From Ancylobacter moscoviensis (lineage in GTDB: Bacteria > Pseudomonadota > Alphaproteobacteria > Rhizobiales > Xanthobacteraceae): 64,000 nt of DNA. Positions within the stretch are counted from its first letter, which is position 1; every line of letters begins with the position of its first letter. Positions 34,751-43,850 of the stretch are shown here, piece after piece. A program made the translations under genes and the position numbers. Under the pieces are notes generated by a model. That model was not told the DNA's origin and did not search any database. It saw only the letters and a list, made by a program, of their open reading frames with translations. The stretch spans positions 869,406 through 933,405 of the forward strand of contig NZ_VMBP01000001.1 of the NCBI RefSeq assembly GCF_007559435.1, read 5' to 3'.

Positions 34751-37700
34751 GTGGCGCCGCGCCCTAGGTCCCTCCTGGATCGGTCGGGCGCTCCGATCGC
34801 CCCCGCGCAGGGGCGAATTGACACTGCCGTTCGTCAGGCAGGGTTTCTGAAATTCTCGCGCGATCCTTCCGGCCGCGCGCGCCGGCTGAGGCGGGCGCTC
34901 ATCGGCACGACGGCGCTGGTTGCCGTCGCTTTGGTGGGGACTCTCCTCCTCGTGCCGGCGACGCCGGTCTTTGCCGATGGCGGCAGTGGCGGCGCCAGCA
35001 GCGACGGAAACCCCGGCGCTCCCGGGGGCGCCGACAGCGTGACAGGCGCCGGTGGCAACGGCTCCACCTACGCCAATAACGGCTATGGCGGCGCCGGCGG
35101 TGGCGGCGGTGGTGCCGGCGTGAGCGGCGGCTATGGCGGCTACGGCAGCTATGATGCCACCGACGGCAGTCCCGGCACTGGCGGCCTTCCGGGTGCCGCC
35201 GCCGGCGGCAACGGCGGCAATGGCGGCGACGGCAGCGGCGGGGCCGGCGGCGGCGGTGGCGGCGGCGGTGCGCACGGCTTTTACGGCAGCGTTCTGTCGG
35301 GCGGCGATGCGACCGGCGGTAATGGCGGCAATGGCGGCGAGGGCAGCGGCGCTGTCTTTTATCACAAAGGTGGCGGTGGCGGTGGTGGCGCCGGTGGCTT
35401 CGGCGCGGTCGTCACCGGTTCGGGTTACCTCGGCCAGATCGGCGGCGACATCACCGGCGGCAATGGCGGCACCGGCGGTTACGGCGCGGGGGTCACTTCC
35501 GGCTACGGCGGCGGGGGCGGCACCGGCGGTATCGGCCTCGTGCTCACCGGGGCCAGCCAGGTCGGGATCGGCGCCTCCTCGACCATTACCGGCGGCACCG
35601 GCGGTTCCGGCGGCATGGCCAACACGGGTACCAGCGCCGGCAGCGGAAGCGGCGGGGCGGGCGTCTACTCGTCTGCCGGCGCCACGCTCACCAATGGCGG
35701 TTCCATCAGCGGTGGCACCGGCGGCGCCGGCACCTATGGCGGCAATGGAGGCAATGGCGGAAGCGGTGGCGGCGGCGGCGCCGGCGTCTGGCTCTCCAGC
35801 ACCGGAGCCGCGCTGACCAATAACCTCGCGATCACCGGCGGCGCCGGCGGCACCGGAGGCAACGCCGGCGGCGGCGGCATCGGTCGCCAGGGCCTCATCG
35901 GTACGCCGGGCGGCGCCGGCGGCAGTGGCGGCGGCGGCGTCCTGCTCTCCGGCACCGGCATCACTCTGACCAATAGCGGCACGATCACCGGCGGCGGCGG
36001 CGGTACCGGCGGCACCGGCGGGAGCGATGCCAACGACGGCGGCAGCGGCGGCAGCGGCGGTGCCGGCGGCATCGGCGTCTCGCTCTCCGGCACTGGCGCC
36101 AGCCTGGGCAACAGCGGTTCCATCAACGGTGGCGCCGGCGCTGGCGGGGGCAGCGGCGGCTACGGCGTCCACGATGGCGGCACGGGCGGCAGCGGCGGCG
36201 GCGGCGGGATCGGCGTCGTGCTCTCCGGCACCGGCGCCACCCTGACCAATAGCGGCTCCATTACCGGCGGTGCCGGCGCCCTCGGCGGGGGCGGCGGCCA
36301 GGGCGCCTATGGGTATGCCGGTAGCGGCGGCCCCGGCAGCGGCGGCGCCGGCGTCTCGCTCGCCAATGGCGCCACGCTGACCAATTACGGCACGATCAAC
36401 GGCGGCGGAGGCGACGTCGTCGGTGGCACCGGCGTGTCGGTGAATAGCGGCATCGTGATCAACGGCGGCACGATCAGCGGCGGCACGAGCGCGGTTCTCC
36501 CCGGCTACCACGCCGACGCCATCACTTTCACAGGCGCTAACAACCGGCTGGAACTGCGTGCGGGCTCCGACATCCAGGGCGATGTGAACGCCAATGGCGG
36601 AACCGACGACACGCTGGCGCTGGGCGGGACGGCCAATGGCACCTTCGCTGTCGGCTTGATCGGTGCGACCCAGCAATATCAGGGCTTCGAGAATTTCGAG
36701 AAGACAGGGACCAGCACCTGGACGCTGACGGGCACGACGGCCTCCGTCACCTCCTGGACGATCAGCCAGGGAACGCTGTCGATCTCCTCCGACGCCAATC
36801 TCGGCGCCGCTTCCGGCGGGCTGAGCTTCAGCGGCGGCGTGCTGGAGAACAGCTCCGATTTCGCCACGGCGCGCGCCATCACCCTGCAAGCCGGCGGCGG
36901 CACGCTGCAGACCGATGCCGACCTGACGGTGAGCGGCGTCATCTCCGGTGCCGGCGCGCTCACCAAGGCGGGCAGCGGCACCCTGACGCTCACCGGCACC
37001 AACAGCTACACCGGCGGGACGACCATCGGGGCGGGCACGTTGCAGATCGGCGACGGCGGCACCTCGGGCTGGATCCTCGGCGATGTCGTCAACAACGGCG
37101 TGCTCGCCTTCGACCTGTCCAATACGCTCACATTCGCCAGCGTCGTCTCCGGCAGCGGCTCTTTGCAGCAGAACGGTACCGGCACCACCATCCTCACCGG
37201 CGCCAACAGCTACACCGGCGGGACGACCATCGGGGCGGGCACGTTGCAGATCGGCGACGGCGGCACGTCGGGCTCGATCGTCGGCGATGTCGTCAATAAC
37301 GGCGTGCTGGCCATCGACCTGTCCGATACGCTCACCCTAGCCGGCGCCATCTCCGGCAGCGGTTCCCTGCAGCAGAATGGCACTGGCACCACCGTCCTCA
37401 CCGGCGCCAGCATCTATACCGGCGCGACGAGCGTCAATGCCGGCGCGCTGGTGGTGAACGGCTCGCTCGGCGCGGGCGCGGTGAGCGTCGCCAGTGGCGC
37501 CACGCTGACCGGTGCCGGCAGCATCGGCGGCACGGTGACCGTGCAGAATGGCGGCACCCTCGCCGGGGCGAGCGGGTCGACGCTGGGCATGGGTGCGCTG
37601 GCGCTCAACGCGACCTCGAACGTCGATGTGGTGCTCGGCGCGCCGAGCGGCACCCTGTTCGACGTCGCCGGCAACGTGACGCTCGACGGCACGCTCGACA

Positions 37701-40700
37701 TCACCGGCGGCCCCGGCCTTGGCACCGGCGTGTACCACCTGATCGAGTATGGCGGCACCCTCACCGACGACGGGCTGACGATCACAAGCCAGCCGCCGGG
37801 CTTCATGACTTCGGTCAATACCGCCACCGCCCAGCAGGTGAACCTCACGGTCTACGCCGATCCTACCAAAACGCAGTTCTGGCAGGGAGGCTCGACCCCG
37901 GTCGGGGGCAGCGGCATCTGGACCGCGACCGACACCAACTGGCTGAACGCCGACGGCAGCATGTCGACGCTCTGGGGCGGGGTGCAGGGGATTTTCCACG
38001 GCACGCCCGGCACGGTGACGGTGGAGGGCACGCAGGCTTTCGAGAGCCTCGAATTCGTGGTCGACGGCTACGCGCTGGTCGCCGGCAGCGGCGGCGCCCT
38101 GGCGCCGACCGGCATGGCGCATCTGTGGGCCGAAGGCGCAGGCACGACCGCGACCCTTGCCACCCCGATCATGGGTACGGGCGGCATCGTCAAGATCGGG
38201 GCCGGCACCATCGTGCTCACGGCGGACAACAGCTACACCGGCGGTACGGCGATGAAGGCCGGCACGCTGTCGGTGTCGGCCGACGCCAATCTCGGCGCGG
38301 CGACCGGCGGCCTCGCCTTCGACGGCGGCACGCTGGAGAACACGTCGGCCTTCGCGACGGGGCGCGCCATCACGTTGAACGGCGGCGGCACCTTGCGCAC
38401 CACCGCCGATCTCACCGCCTCCGGCGTCATCTCGGGTGCCGGCGCGCTCACCAAGACAGGCGCCGGGACGCTCACGCTCACGGGTACCAACACCTATGGC
38501 GGCGGCACGACCATCGGCACGGGGGTGCTGCAGATCGGTGATGGCGGCACCTCGGGCTCGATCGTTGGCGATGTCGTCAATAACGGCGTGCTCGCCTTCG
38601 ACCGCTCGGACGACATCACCTTCTCCGGGGCCATCTCTGGCAGCGGTGCCCTGGAGCAGAACGGCACGGGCACGACTATCCTCACCGGCACCAGTACCTA
38701 CACCGGCAGCACGAGTGTCAACGGCGGTACGTTCAACGTGGCCGGCTCGATCGGCGCTGGCCCGGTCAGCGTCGCCAGTGGCGCCACGCTAACCGGCTCC
38801 GGCAGCATCGGCGGCGCGGTGACCGTGCAGAACGGCGGCACCCTCGCCGGCACGAACGGATCGACGTTGGGCATGGGCGCGCTGGCGCTCAACGTGACCT
38901 CGAACGTCGATGTGATGCTCGGCGCGCCGAGCGGCACCCTGTTCGACGTCGCCGGCAACGTGACGCTCGACGGCACGCTCAACCTCTCCGGCGCGACCGG
39001 CTTCGGCACGGGCGTGTATCACCTGATCGAGTACGGCGGCAGCCTCACCGACAACGGGCTGGCGCTCGGCAGCCAGCCGCTCGATTTCACGACCGCGATC
39101 AACACCGCCACCGCGCAGCAGGTGAACCTCACGGTCTACGCCGATCCCACCAGGACGCAGTTCTGGCAGGGCGGCTCGACCCCGGTCGGGGGCAGCGGCA
39201 CCTGGACCGCGACCGACACCAACTGGCTGAACGCCGACGGCAGCATGTCGACGCTCTGGGGCGGGGTGCAGGGGATTTTCCACGGTACGCCCGGCACCGT
39301 GACGGTCGAGGGCACGCAGGCCTTCGAGAGCCTCGAATTCGTCGTCGACGGCTACAAGCTGGTCACCGGCAGCGGCGGCGCGCTGGCTCCGACAGGCATG
39401 GCGCATTTGTGGGCCGAAGGCACAGGCACGACCGCGACCCTCGCCACCCCGATCGTCGGCGCGGGCGGCATCGTCAAGATCGGGGCCGGCACCATCGTGC
39501 TCGCGGCGGACAACACCTATGCCGGCGGCACCACCATCCACGCCGGCACGCTGCAGATCGGCAATGGGGGCATGTCGGGCTGGATTCTCGGCGATGCCCT
39601 GAACCATGGCGTGCTTGCCTTCAACCGCTCGGACGACGTCACCTTCGCCGGCGTTGTCTCCGGCACCGGCGCGCTCGCCAAGGCCGGCGCCGGGACCCTC
39701 ACCCTCACGGGCGCCAACAGCTACACGGGCGGCACGACCATCAACGCGGGCACGTTGCAGCTTGGCGACGGTGGCACCTCGGGCTGGATCCTCGGTGATG
39801 TGCTGAACAATGGCGCGCTCGCCTTCGACCGCTCGGACGATGTCACCTTCTCTGGCACCATCTCCGGCACCGGCGCGCTGCAGCAGAACGGCACCGGCGC
39901 CACCGTTCTCACCGGCACCAGCACCTACACCGGCAGCACGACCGTCAGCAGCGGCGCGCTGATCGTGAACGGCTCGATCGCCGCATCGAGCCTGCTCACG
40001 GTGGATTCCGGCACCCTTGTCGGCGGCACCGGCACGCTGCCCGCGACCACGATCAACGGCGGCACGCTGGCGCCCGGCAACTCGATCGGCACGATCAACG
40101 TGCAGGGCAACCTCGCGCTTTCGACCGGGACGACCCAGCAGATCGAGGTCTCCGCCACCGCTGCCGACCGCACCAATGTCAGCGGCACGGCGACGCTCGG
40201 CGGCACCGTGCAGGTGGCGGCGACGCCCGATGATTACGGGCCCCACACCAGCTACGTCATCCTTCACGCCGATGGCGGCGTGAGCGGCGCCGAGACGCTG
40301 TCGACGACGGTAAGCTCCGTGTTCCTCGATCCGACGCTCAGCTTCGATGCCAACAACGTTTTCCTGAATCTCACGCAGCTGCCGTTCAGTTCGGTGGCGT
40401 GGACGCCGAACCAGCGCGCGGTCGCCGATGCGCTGCAGGTGAGCGGCACCCACAGCGCGCTTGGCGCCGCGGTGTTCAATCAGGCCACCGGCGCGGGTGC
40501 CCGGCAAGCCTACGATGCGCTGTCGGGCGAGGTGCATGCGAGTGCGGCGGGCGTTATGCTCGACGAGTCGCGTTACCTGCGCGACGCGGTGCTTGGGCGG
40601 GCACGGCAGGCTTACGGCAACGTTCCCGACCCGCTGGCGGCGCTCGGGCCCGCGGTGTCGCAAAATTTCGCCGCGCTCGATGATGCAGTCTCGCGGCTGG

Positions 40701-41560
40701 CGGGCAAGGCACCGTCCCGGACCCCCGACGAGCCGGTGTCCGCGGCCTGGGCGCAGGCGATCGGCGCTTGGGGACGGCTGGACGGCGACGGCAACGCCGC
40801 CACCCTCGACAGCCGCGTCGGCGGCTTCGTCAGCGGCTTCGACGTCACCTTCGCCAATAGCTGGCGGCTCGGTCTTGCCGCCGGCTACACGCAGTCCTCA
40901 CTGGATGTGGATGCCCGCAACTCCTCGGCCTCCATCGACAACATCCACCTCGCGCTCTATGGCGGCACCCAGCAGGGCCCGTGGGGCCTGCGCGGGGGCG
41001 CCGCCTATACGTGGCATCAGCTCGACACTTCGCGCGCAGTCACCTTCCCGGGCTTCGCCGAGCTCGTGGCCGCCGATTACGACGCCGCCACCGCGCAGCT
41101 GTTCGGCGAGGTGGGCTACACTATCGCGCTCGGCAGCGCCGCGCTCGAGCCGTTCGCCGGCGTGGCCTATGTCAACCTCCAGACCGGCGGCTTCACCGAG
41201 ACGGGCGGCGTCGCGGCGCTTGGTGCCCCCGATCAATCCCTGGATGCGACCTTCACCACGCTCGGCCTGCGCGGCTCCGCCCTGCTCGGCGTGACGAATG
41301 GTGTGGCACTGACCGCGCGCGGCATGCTCGGCTGGCGGCACGCTTTCGGCGACGTGACGCCGGAGCTGACGTTTGCCTTGAGCGGCGACATTCCGTTCAG
41401 CATTGCCGGCGTGCCGATCGCGCGCGACGCGGCGGTAGTGGAGGCGGGCCTCGATATCGCTGTCGGAACCGATGCCAGGCTTGGCATCGCCTATTCCGGT
41501 CAGCTCGCCGGCAATGCCGAAGATCACGGGATACGTGGTAACTTCGTCCTGAAATTCTGA
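34751..41560 (+). CDS. Giant autotransporter with glycine-rich passenger and C-terminal beta-barrel
   Basis: A 2269-residue type V secreted protein. The GTG start is the only in-frame candidate before the signal; the N terminus is an extended signal (charged stretch to residue 48, hydrophobic core 49-66, cleavage near VFA at 75). Residues about 76-580 are more than 40 percent glycine, built from about six repeats of a 45-residue unit. Residues 640-1750 hold autotransporter-associated beta-strand repeats of the type TLTLTGTNSYTGGTTIGAGTLQIGDGG, which build a beta helix. A junction region leads to an autotransporter barrel at about 1990-2269 (WAQAIGAWGRLDGDGN... to ending NFVLKF with terminal Phe). 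It should be a surface adhesin or biofilm protein. The gene is directly coupled to the sulfotransferase upstream. DNA-level repeats inside the passenger make copy-number change likely. Confidence 0.88.
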   Translation: MAPRPRSLLDRSGAPIAPAQGRIDTAVRQAGFLKFSRDPSGRARRLRRALIGTTALVAVALVGTLLLVPATPVFADGGSGGASSDGNPGAPGGADSVTGAGGNGSTYANNGYGGAGGGGGGAGVSGGYGGYGSYDATDGSPGTGGLPGAAAGGNGGNGGDGSGGAGGGGGGGGAHGFYGSVLSGGDATGGNGGNGGEGSGAVFYHKGGGGGGGAGGFGAVVTGSGYLGQIGGDITGGNGGTGGYGAGVTSGYGGGGGTGGIGLVLTGASQVGIGASSTITGGTGGSGGMANTGTSAGSGSGGAGVYSSAGATLTNGGSISGGTGGAGTYGGNGGNGGSGGGGGAGVWLSSTGAALTNNLAITGGAGGTGGNAGGGGIGRQGLIGTPGGAGGSGGGGVLLSGTGITLTNSGTITGGGGGTGGTGGSDANDGGSGGSGGAGGIGVSLSGTGASLGNSGSINGGAGAGGGSGGYGVHDGGTGGSGGGGGIGVVLSGTGATLTNSGSITGGAGALGGGGGQGAYGYAGSGGPGSGGAGVSLANGATLTNYGTINGGGGDVVGGTGVSVNSGIVINGGTISGGTSAVLPGYHADAITFTGANNRLELRAGSDIQGDVNANGGTDDTLALGGTANGTFAVGLIGATQQYQGFENFEKTGTSTWTLTGTTASVTSWTISQGTLSISSDANLGAASGGLSFSGGVLENSSDFATARAITLQAGGGTLQTDADLTVSGVISGAGALTKAGSGTLTLTGTNSYTGGTTIGAGTLQIGDGGTSGWILGDVVNNGVLAFDLSNTLTFASVVSGSGSLQQNGTGTTILTGANSYTGGTTIGAGTLQIGDGGTSGSIVGDVVNNGVLAIDLSDTLTLAGAISGSGSLQQNGTGTTVLTGASIYTGATSVNAGALVVNGSLGAGAVSVASGATLTGAGSIGGTVTVQNGGTLAGASGSTLGMGALALNATSNVDVVLGAPSGTLFDVAGNVTLDGTLDITGGPGLGTGVYHLIEYGGTLTDDGLTITSQPPGFMTSVNTATAQQVNLTVYADPTKTQFWQGGSTPVGGSGIWTATDTNWLNADGSMSTLWGGVQGIFHGTPGTVTVEGTQAFESLEFVVDGYALVAGSGGALAPTGMAHLWAEGAGTTATLATPIMGTGGIVKIGAGTIVLTADNSYTGGTAMKAGTLSVSADANLGAATGGLAFDGGTLENTSAFATGRAITLNGGGTLRTTADLTASGVISGAGALTKTGAGTLTLTGTNTYGGGTTIGTGVLQIGDGGTSGSIVGDVVNNGVLAFDRSDDITFSGAISGSGALEQNGTGTTILTGTSTYTGSTSVNGGTFNVAGSIGAGPVSVASGATLTGSGSIGGAVTVQNGGTLAGTNGSTLGMGALALNVTSNVDVMLGAPSGTLFDVAGNVTLDGTLNLSGATGFGTGVYHLIEYGGSLTDNGLALGSQPLDFTTAINTATAQQVNLTVYADPTRTQFWQGGSTPVGGSGTWTATDTNWLNADGSMSTLWGGVQGIFHGTPGTVTVEGTQAFESLEFVVDGYKLVTGSGGALAPTGMAHLWAEGTGTTATLATPIVGAGGIVKIGAGTIVLAADNTYAGGTTIHAGTLQIGNGGMSGWILGDALNHGVLAFNRSDDVTFAGVVSGTGALAKAGAGTLTLTGANSYTGGTTINAGTLQLGDGGTSGWILGDVLNNGALAFDRSDDVTFSGTISGTGALQQNGTGATVLTGTSTYTGSTTVSSGALIVNGSIAASSLLTVDSGTLVGGTGTLPATTINGGTLAPGNSIGTINVQGNLALSTGTTQQIEVSATAADRTNVSGTATLGGTVQVAATPDDYGPHTSYVILHADGGVSGAETLSTTVSSVFLDPTLSFDANNVFLNLTQLPFSSVAWTPNQRAVADALQVSGTHSALGAAVFNQATGAGARQAYDALSGEVHASAAGVMLDESRYLRDAVLGRARQAYGNVPDPLAALGPAVSQNFAALDDAVSRLAGKAPSRTPDEPVSAAWAQAIGAWGRLDGDGNAATLDSRVGGFVSGFDVTFANSWRLGLAAGYTQSSLDVDARNSSASIDNIHLALYGGTQQGPWGLRGGAAYTWHQLDTSRAVTFPGFAELVAADYDAATAQLFGEVGYTIALGSAALEPFAGVAYVNLQTGGFTETGGVAALGAPDQSLDATFTTLGLRGSALLGVTNGVALTARGMLGWRHAFGDVTPELTFALSGDIPFSIAGVPIARDAAVVEAGLDIAVGTDARLGIAYSGQLAGNAEDHGIRGNFVLKF
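35680..36420 (+). repeat. Glycine-rich coding tandem repeats (about 45-residue unit, about 6 copies)
   Basis: Within the autotransporter gene the motif (T/L)-L-(T/G)-N-x-G-x-I-(T/N/S)-GG recurs at about 35684, 35813, 35960, 36103, 36238 and 36377, spaced 130-155 bases, each followed by GG-x-GG runs. The units are diverged in DNA and protein, so they are old compared with the larger duplication further downstream. Confidence 0.7.
36999..37266 (+). repeat. 64-base exact direct repeat, offset 204 bases
   Basis: 36999-37062 and 37203-37266 are identical and encode consecutive passenger beta-strand repeats (NSYTGGTTIGAGTLQIGDGG). The offset of 68 codons keeps the frame, so deletion or duplication between copies would stay in frame. 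Confidence 0.85.
37434..39530 (+). repeat. Large in-frame internal duplication of the passenger (copies offset by 1284 bases)
   Basis: About 800 bases at 37434-38246 are repeated at 38718-39530 with high identity and a constant offset of 1284 bases (428 codons). 84 bases are exactly identical at 37918-38001 and 39202-39285. Both copies encode the segment that begins NVDVxLGAPSGTLFDVAGNVTL and ends at the APTGMAHLWAEG region. The copies differ in scattered third positions and a few residues, so the event is not very recent or conversion is partial. Confidence 0.85.
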
Positions 41561-41581
41561 AAGCAGGATGGCTCGGCGAAA

Positions 41582-41613
41582 CGCGGAACGCGAAATCGCT
41601 CGCGGTTTCCGCG
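41582..41613. terminator. Hairpin after the autotransporter gene, before convergent pirin
   Basis: CGCGGAA and TTCCGCG form a 7-bp stem, with an inner CGCGA/TCGCG stem, 22 bases after the autotransporter stop. No T tract on either strand. A terminator serving both convergent genes is possible. Confidence 0.35.
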
Positions 41614-41655
41614 ATCGCTCCGCTCGCATAGGACCGATCGGCTGGTGAGTACCGG

Positions 41656-42591
41656 TCAGTCCGGAAGGGGAATGTGCTCATCCCGGTCGTCGACCGGGAG
41701 ATCGAAGCGCCCCTTGCCCCAGTTCTGCGCGCGCCATTCGGCCTTCGCCTCCTCGATGCGCTCCCTTGAGGACGCGACGAAGTTCCACCAGATGTAGCGG
41801 GAACCCGGTAGGGTCGCGCCACCGAGGATCATCAGCCGCGCGCCTTTGTCGCCGGCGGCGACCGTGATCCTGTCGCCGGGGCGGAAGACCATCATCCGGC
41901 CAGCCTCGAAATCCTGGCCGGCGATCGAGATCGAGCCTTCGAGGATGTAGATGCCCCGGTCCTCGTGATCATCGGGCATCGGCAGCCGGCTTCCCGCGTC
42001 GAGCGTCACGTCGGCGTAGAAGGTCTGCGAGTACATCGTCGCGGGGGCCTTCTCGCCATAGGCGTTTCCGAGGATGAGCCGGACCGAGACGCCGCGATCC
42101 TCGATCACCGGCAGCGCTTCCTTGCCATGATGCTCGAACAGCGGCGCCATGTCCTCGTGGCGCTCGGGCAGTGCCAGCCAGGTCTGAATGCCGAACAGGC
42201 TGTTCGGACCGCTTCGGGCGGCCGCCGACGTGCGCTCGGAATGGGTCACGCCGCGCCCGGCGACCATCCAGTTCAGTTCGCCCGGGCGGATGATCTGATC
42301 CGCCCCGGTGCTGTCCCGGTGATGGAAGTCGCCGCGATAGAGATAGGTGACGGTGCCGAGGCCGATATGCGGGTGCGGCCGGACGTCGACGCCCTGCCCG
42401 GTCAGGAACTCGGCCGGTCCGGCCTGATCGAAGAAGATGAACGGCCCGACCATCTGCCGCTTCGGCGCCGGCAGGGCGCGCCGGACCTCGAAGCCGCCGA
42501 GATCGCGCGAGCGTGGAACGATGAGCGTTTCGATCGCGTCGAGGCCGACCTCATCGGGACGGCCTGGTTCGATCGCCGGATTCCAACTCAT
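41656..42591 (-). CDS. Pirin family protein
   Basis: A 311-residue double cupin. The N-terminal cupin has the metal-site residues in PHPHIGLGTVTYLYRG (His-x-His) and GVTHSER (His, Glu), as in pirins that bind iron. The C-terminal cupin contains DRGIYILEGSISIAGQDFEAGRMMV. Pirins have been reported as quercetinases, redox-sensing regulators or metabolic modulators; which applies here is unknown. The start ATG at 42591 lies in a 212-base gap to the next gene on the same strand. It converges on the autotransporter gene. Confidence 0.9.
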   Translation of the reverse strand: MSWNPAIEPGRPDEVGLDAIETLIVPRSRDLGGFEVRRALPAPKRQMVGPFIFFDQAGPAEFLTGQGVDVRPHPHIGLGTVTYLYRGDFHHRDSTGADQIIRPGELNWMVAGRGVTHSERTSAAARSGPNSLFGIQTWLALPERHEDMAPLFEHHGKEALPVIEDRGVSVRLILGNAYGEKAPATMYSQTFYADVTLDAGSRLPMPDDHEDRGIYILEGSISIAGQDFEAGRMMVFRPGDRITVAAGDKGARLMILGGATLPGSRYIWWNFVASSRERIEEAKAEWRAQNWGKGRFDLPVDDRDEHIPLPD

Positions 42592-42803
42592 GTGCCGTAT
42601 CCTCTCCTGGGCTTCCCGGAGGCTTCGCCCCTGCCGATGCGAGTGTGCAGGCTGGCGAACGAGGCTATGCCCGGCTAGTCCCGTGATGCGTCAAGCCGTG
42701 TCGCGGTAAGTGGAACATGCGGGTGGCGGCGTCGAGATCGGCGGCCCGTCGCGGAGCGACGTCGAGGGCAGGTCCTCGATAGGGCTTTGCCCCGCTCGCG
42801 CTC

Positions 42804-43697
42804 TCAACGGTCGAGACCCCAAACGTCCGAATTTCGTGCGAAGTACTCGATCAGCATCTCCGTGAGCACCCGCACTTTCCGCGTGGGATGCTGACCCGGC
42901 GGGCGGACGACATACACAGCCCCCGGAGGCACCGGATAGCGTGTCATGATCGGGACCAGCGCGCCGGAGGCCACATATTTATAGGTGATGCAGTCGGGGA
43001 GCCAGGCGATGCCGAGACCTGCCGCCGCCGCCGCGGCAAGCGCCGTGGCGCTGTCGGCCTTGAACCTACCCTGCGGCTGGACCATGACGGTCCTGTCGCC
43101 ATCCATGAACTGCCAGGCTTCCGTTCCCTGCATGAGAGCCTGATGGGCGGCGAGTTCGTCCAGTGTCTCGGGCGACCCGTGCGCTTCGATGTAATCCGGG
43201 CTTGCGACGAGCTTTCCATGGATCGGCCCGACGCGCTTGGCGATCAGGTCCGAGTCCTGAAGGTAGGCGCCCCGGATCGCGCAATCGAACCCGTCCGCGA
43301 TGAGATCGACGAAGCGGTCGCTATAGGAGGTGTGGATGTGAAGCTGCGGGTGCTGGCGCGCCATTTCCGCCAGCACGGGGGCGAAGTGCGTCGGGCCGAA
43401 GGTGAGCGGCATGGCGACCCTGAGGCGGCCACGCAGCTCTCCGGCGGGGAGGATCGCTTCCCTGGCGGTGTCGATCTCGGCGCTGGCCCGCGCGGCATGA
43501 TCTCTGAACGTGATCCCCGCTTCCGTGAGCGCGGCGCCCCGGGTCGTTCGCGCAAGAAGCTGCACGCCAAGCTCCGCTTCGATCCGGAAAAGCCGCCGGC
43601 TGACGATCGACTTGGAGATGCCGAGCCGGCGCGCGGCGGCCGATACGCCCCCGGCATCGGCCACGGCGACGAAGGTCTGCAGATCCTCGATGTCCAA
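42804..43697 (-). CDS. LysR-family transcriptional regulator
   Basis: A 297-residue regulator. The N-terminal helix-turn-helix is clear (MDIEDLQTFVAVADAGGVSAAARRLGISKSIVSRRLFRIE), followed by a periplasmic-binding-like sensing domain. The start is an unusual TTG at 43697, chosen because GAGGAA lies 8 bases upstream and it opens the conserved domain exactly; the frame runs further upstream, but that sequence overlaps the divergent gene and is unlike LysR. It lies back to back with an isochorismatase-family hydrolase gene, the classical LysR layout, so that gene is the likely target. The effector is unknown. Confidence 0.88.
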   Translation of the reverse strand: MDIEDLQTFVAVADAGGVSAAARRLGISKSIVSRRLFRIEAELGVQLLARTTRGAALTEAGITFRDHAARASAEIDTAREAILPAGELRGRLRVAMPLTFGPTHFAPVLAEMARQHPQLHIHTSYSDRFVDLIADGFDCAIRGAYLQDSDLIAKRVGPIHGKLVASPDYIEAHGSPETLDELAAHQALMQGTEAWQFMDGDRTVMVQPQGRFKADSATALAAAAAAGLGIAWLPDCITYKYVASGALVPIMTRYPVPPGAVYVVRPPGQHPTRKVRVLTEMLIEYFARNSDVWGLDR

Positions 43698-43850
43698 TTC
43701 GGCGTTCCTCGTTTCGCGACACAGCGTGCCGGACCATGGAGCTACCCTATCATCTGACGGAACGGCAAGTTGCGCCCGGCAAACGTCGCCCGCTGGCGCA
43801 TGCCTCCCGCAAAACCAATGCCGCTCAAACCGGCAGCAAAGGACGCAGCA

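Noticed and set aside
34976-36490. Repeated DNA that could be mistaken for a CRISPR array or satellite
   Set aside because: The repeat unit is variable in length and sequence, keeps one reading frame and has no constant direct repeat with unique spacers.
34571-36889. Open frame of 772 codons on the minus strand opposite the glycine-rich passenger, rich in Ala and Gly
   Set aside because: It mirrors the GGC/GCC repeats of the autotransporter gene on the opposite strand. It has no start signal, crosses into the sulfotransferase gene, and has no recognisable domain.
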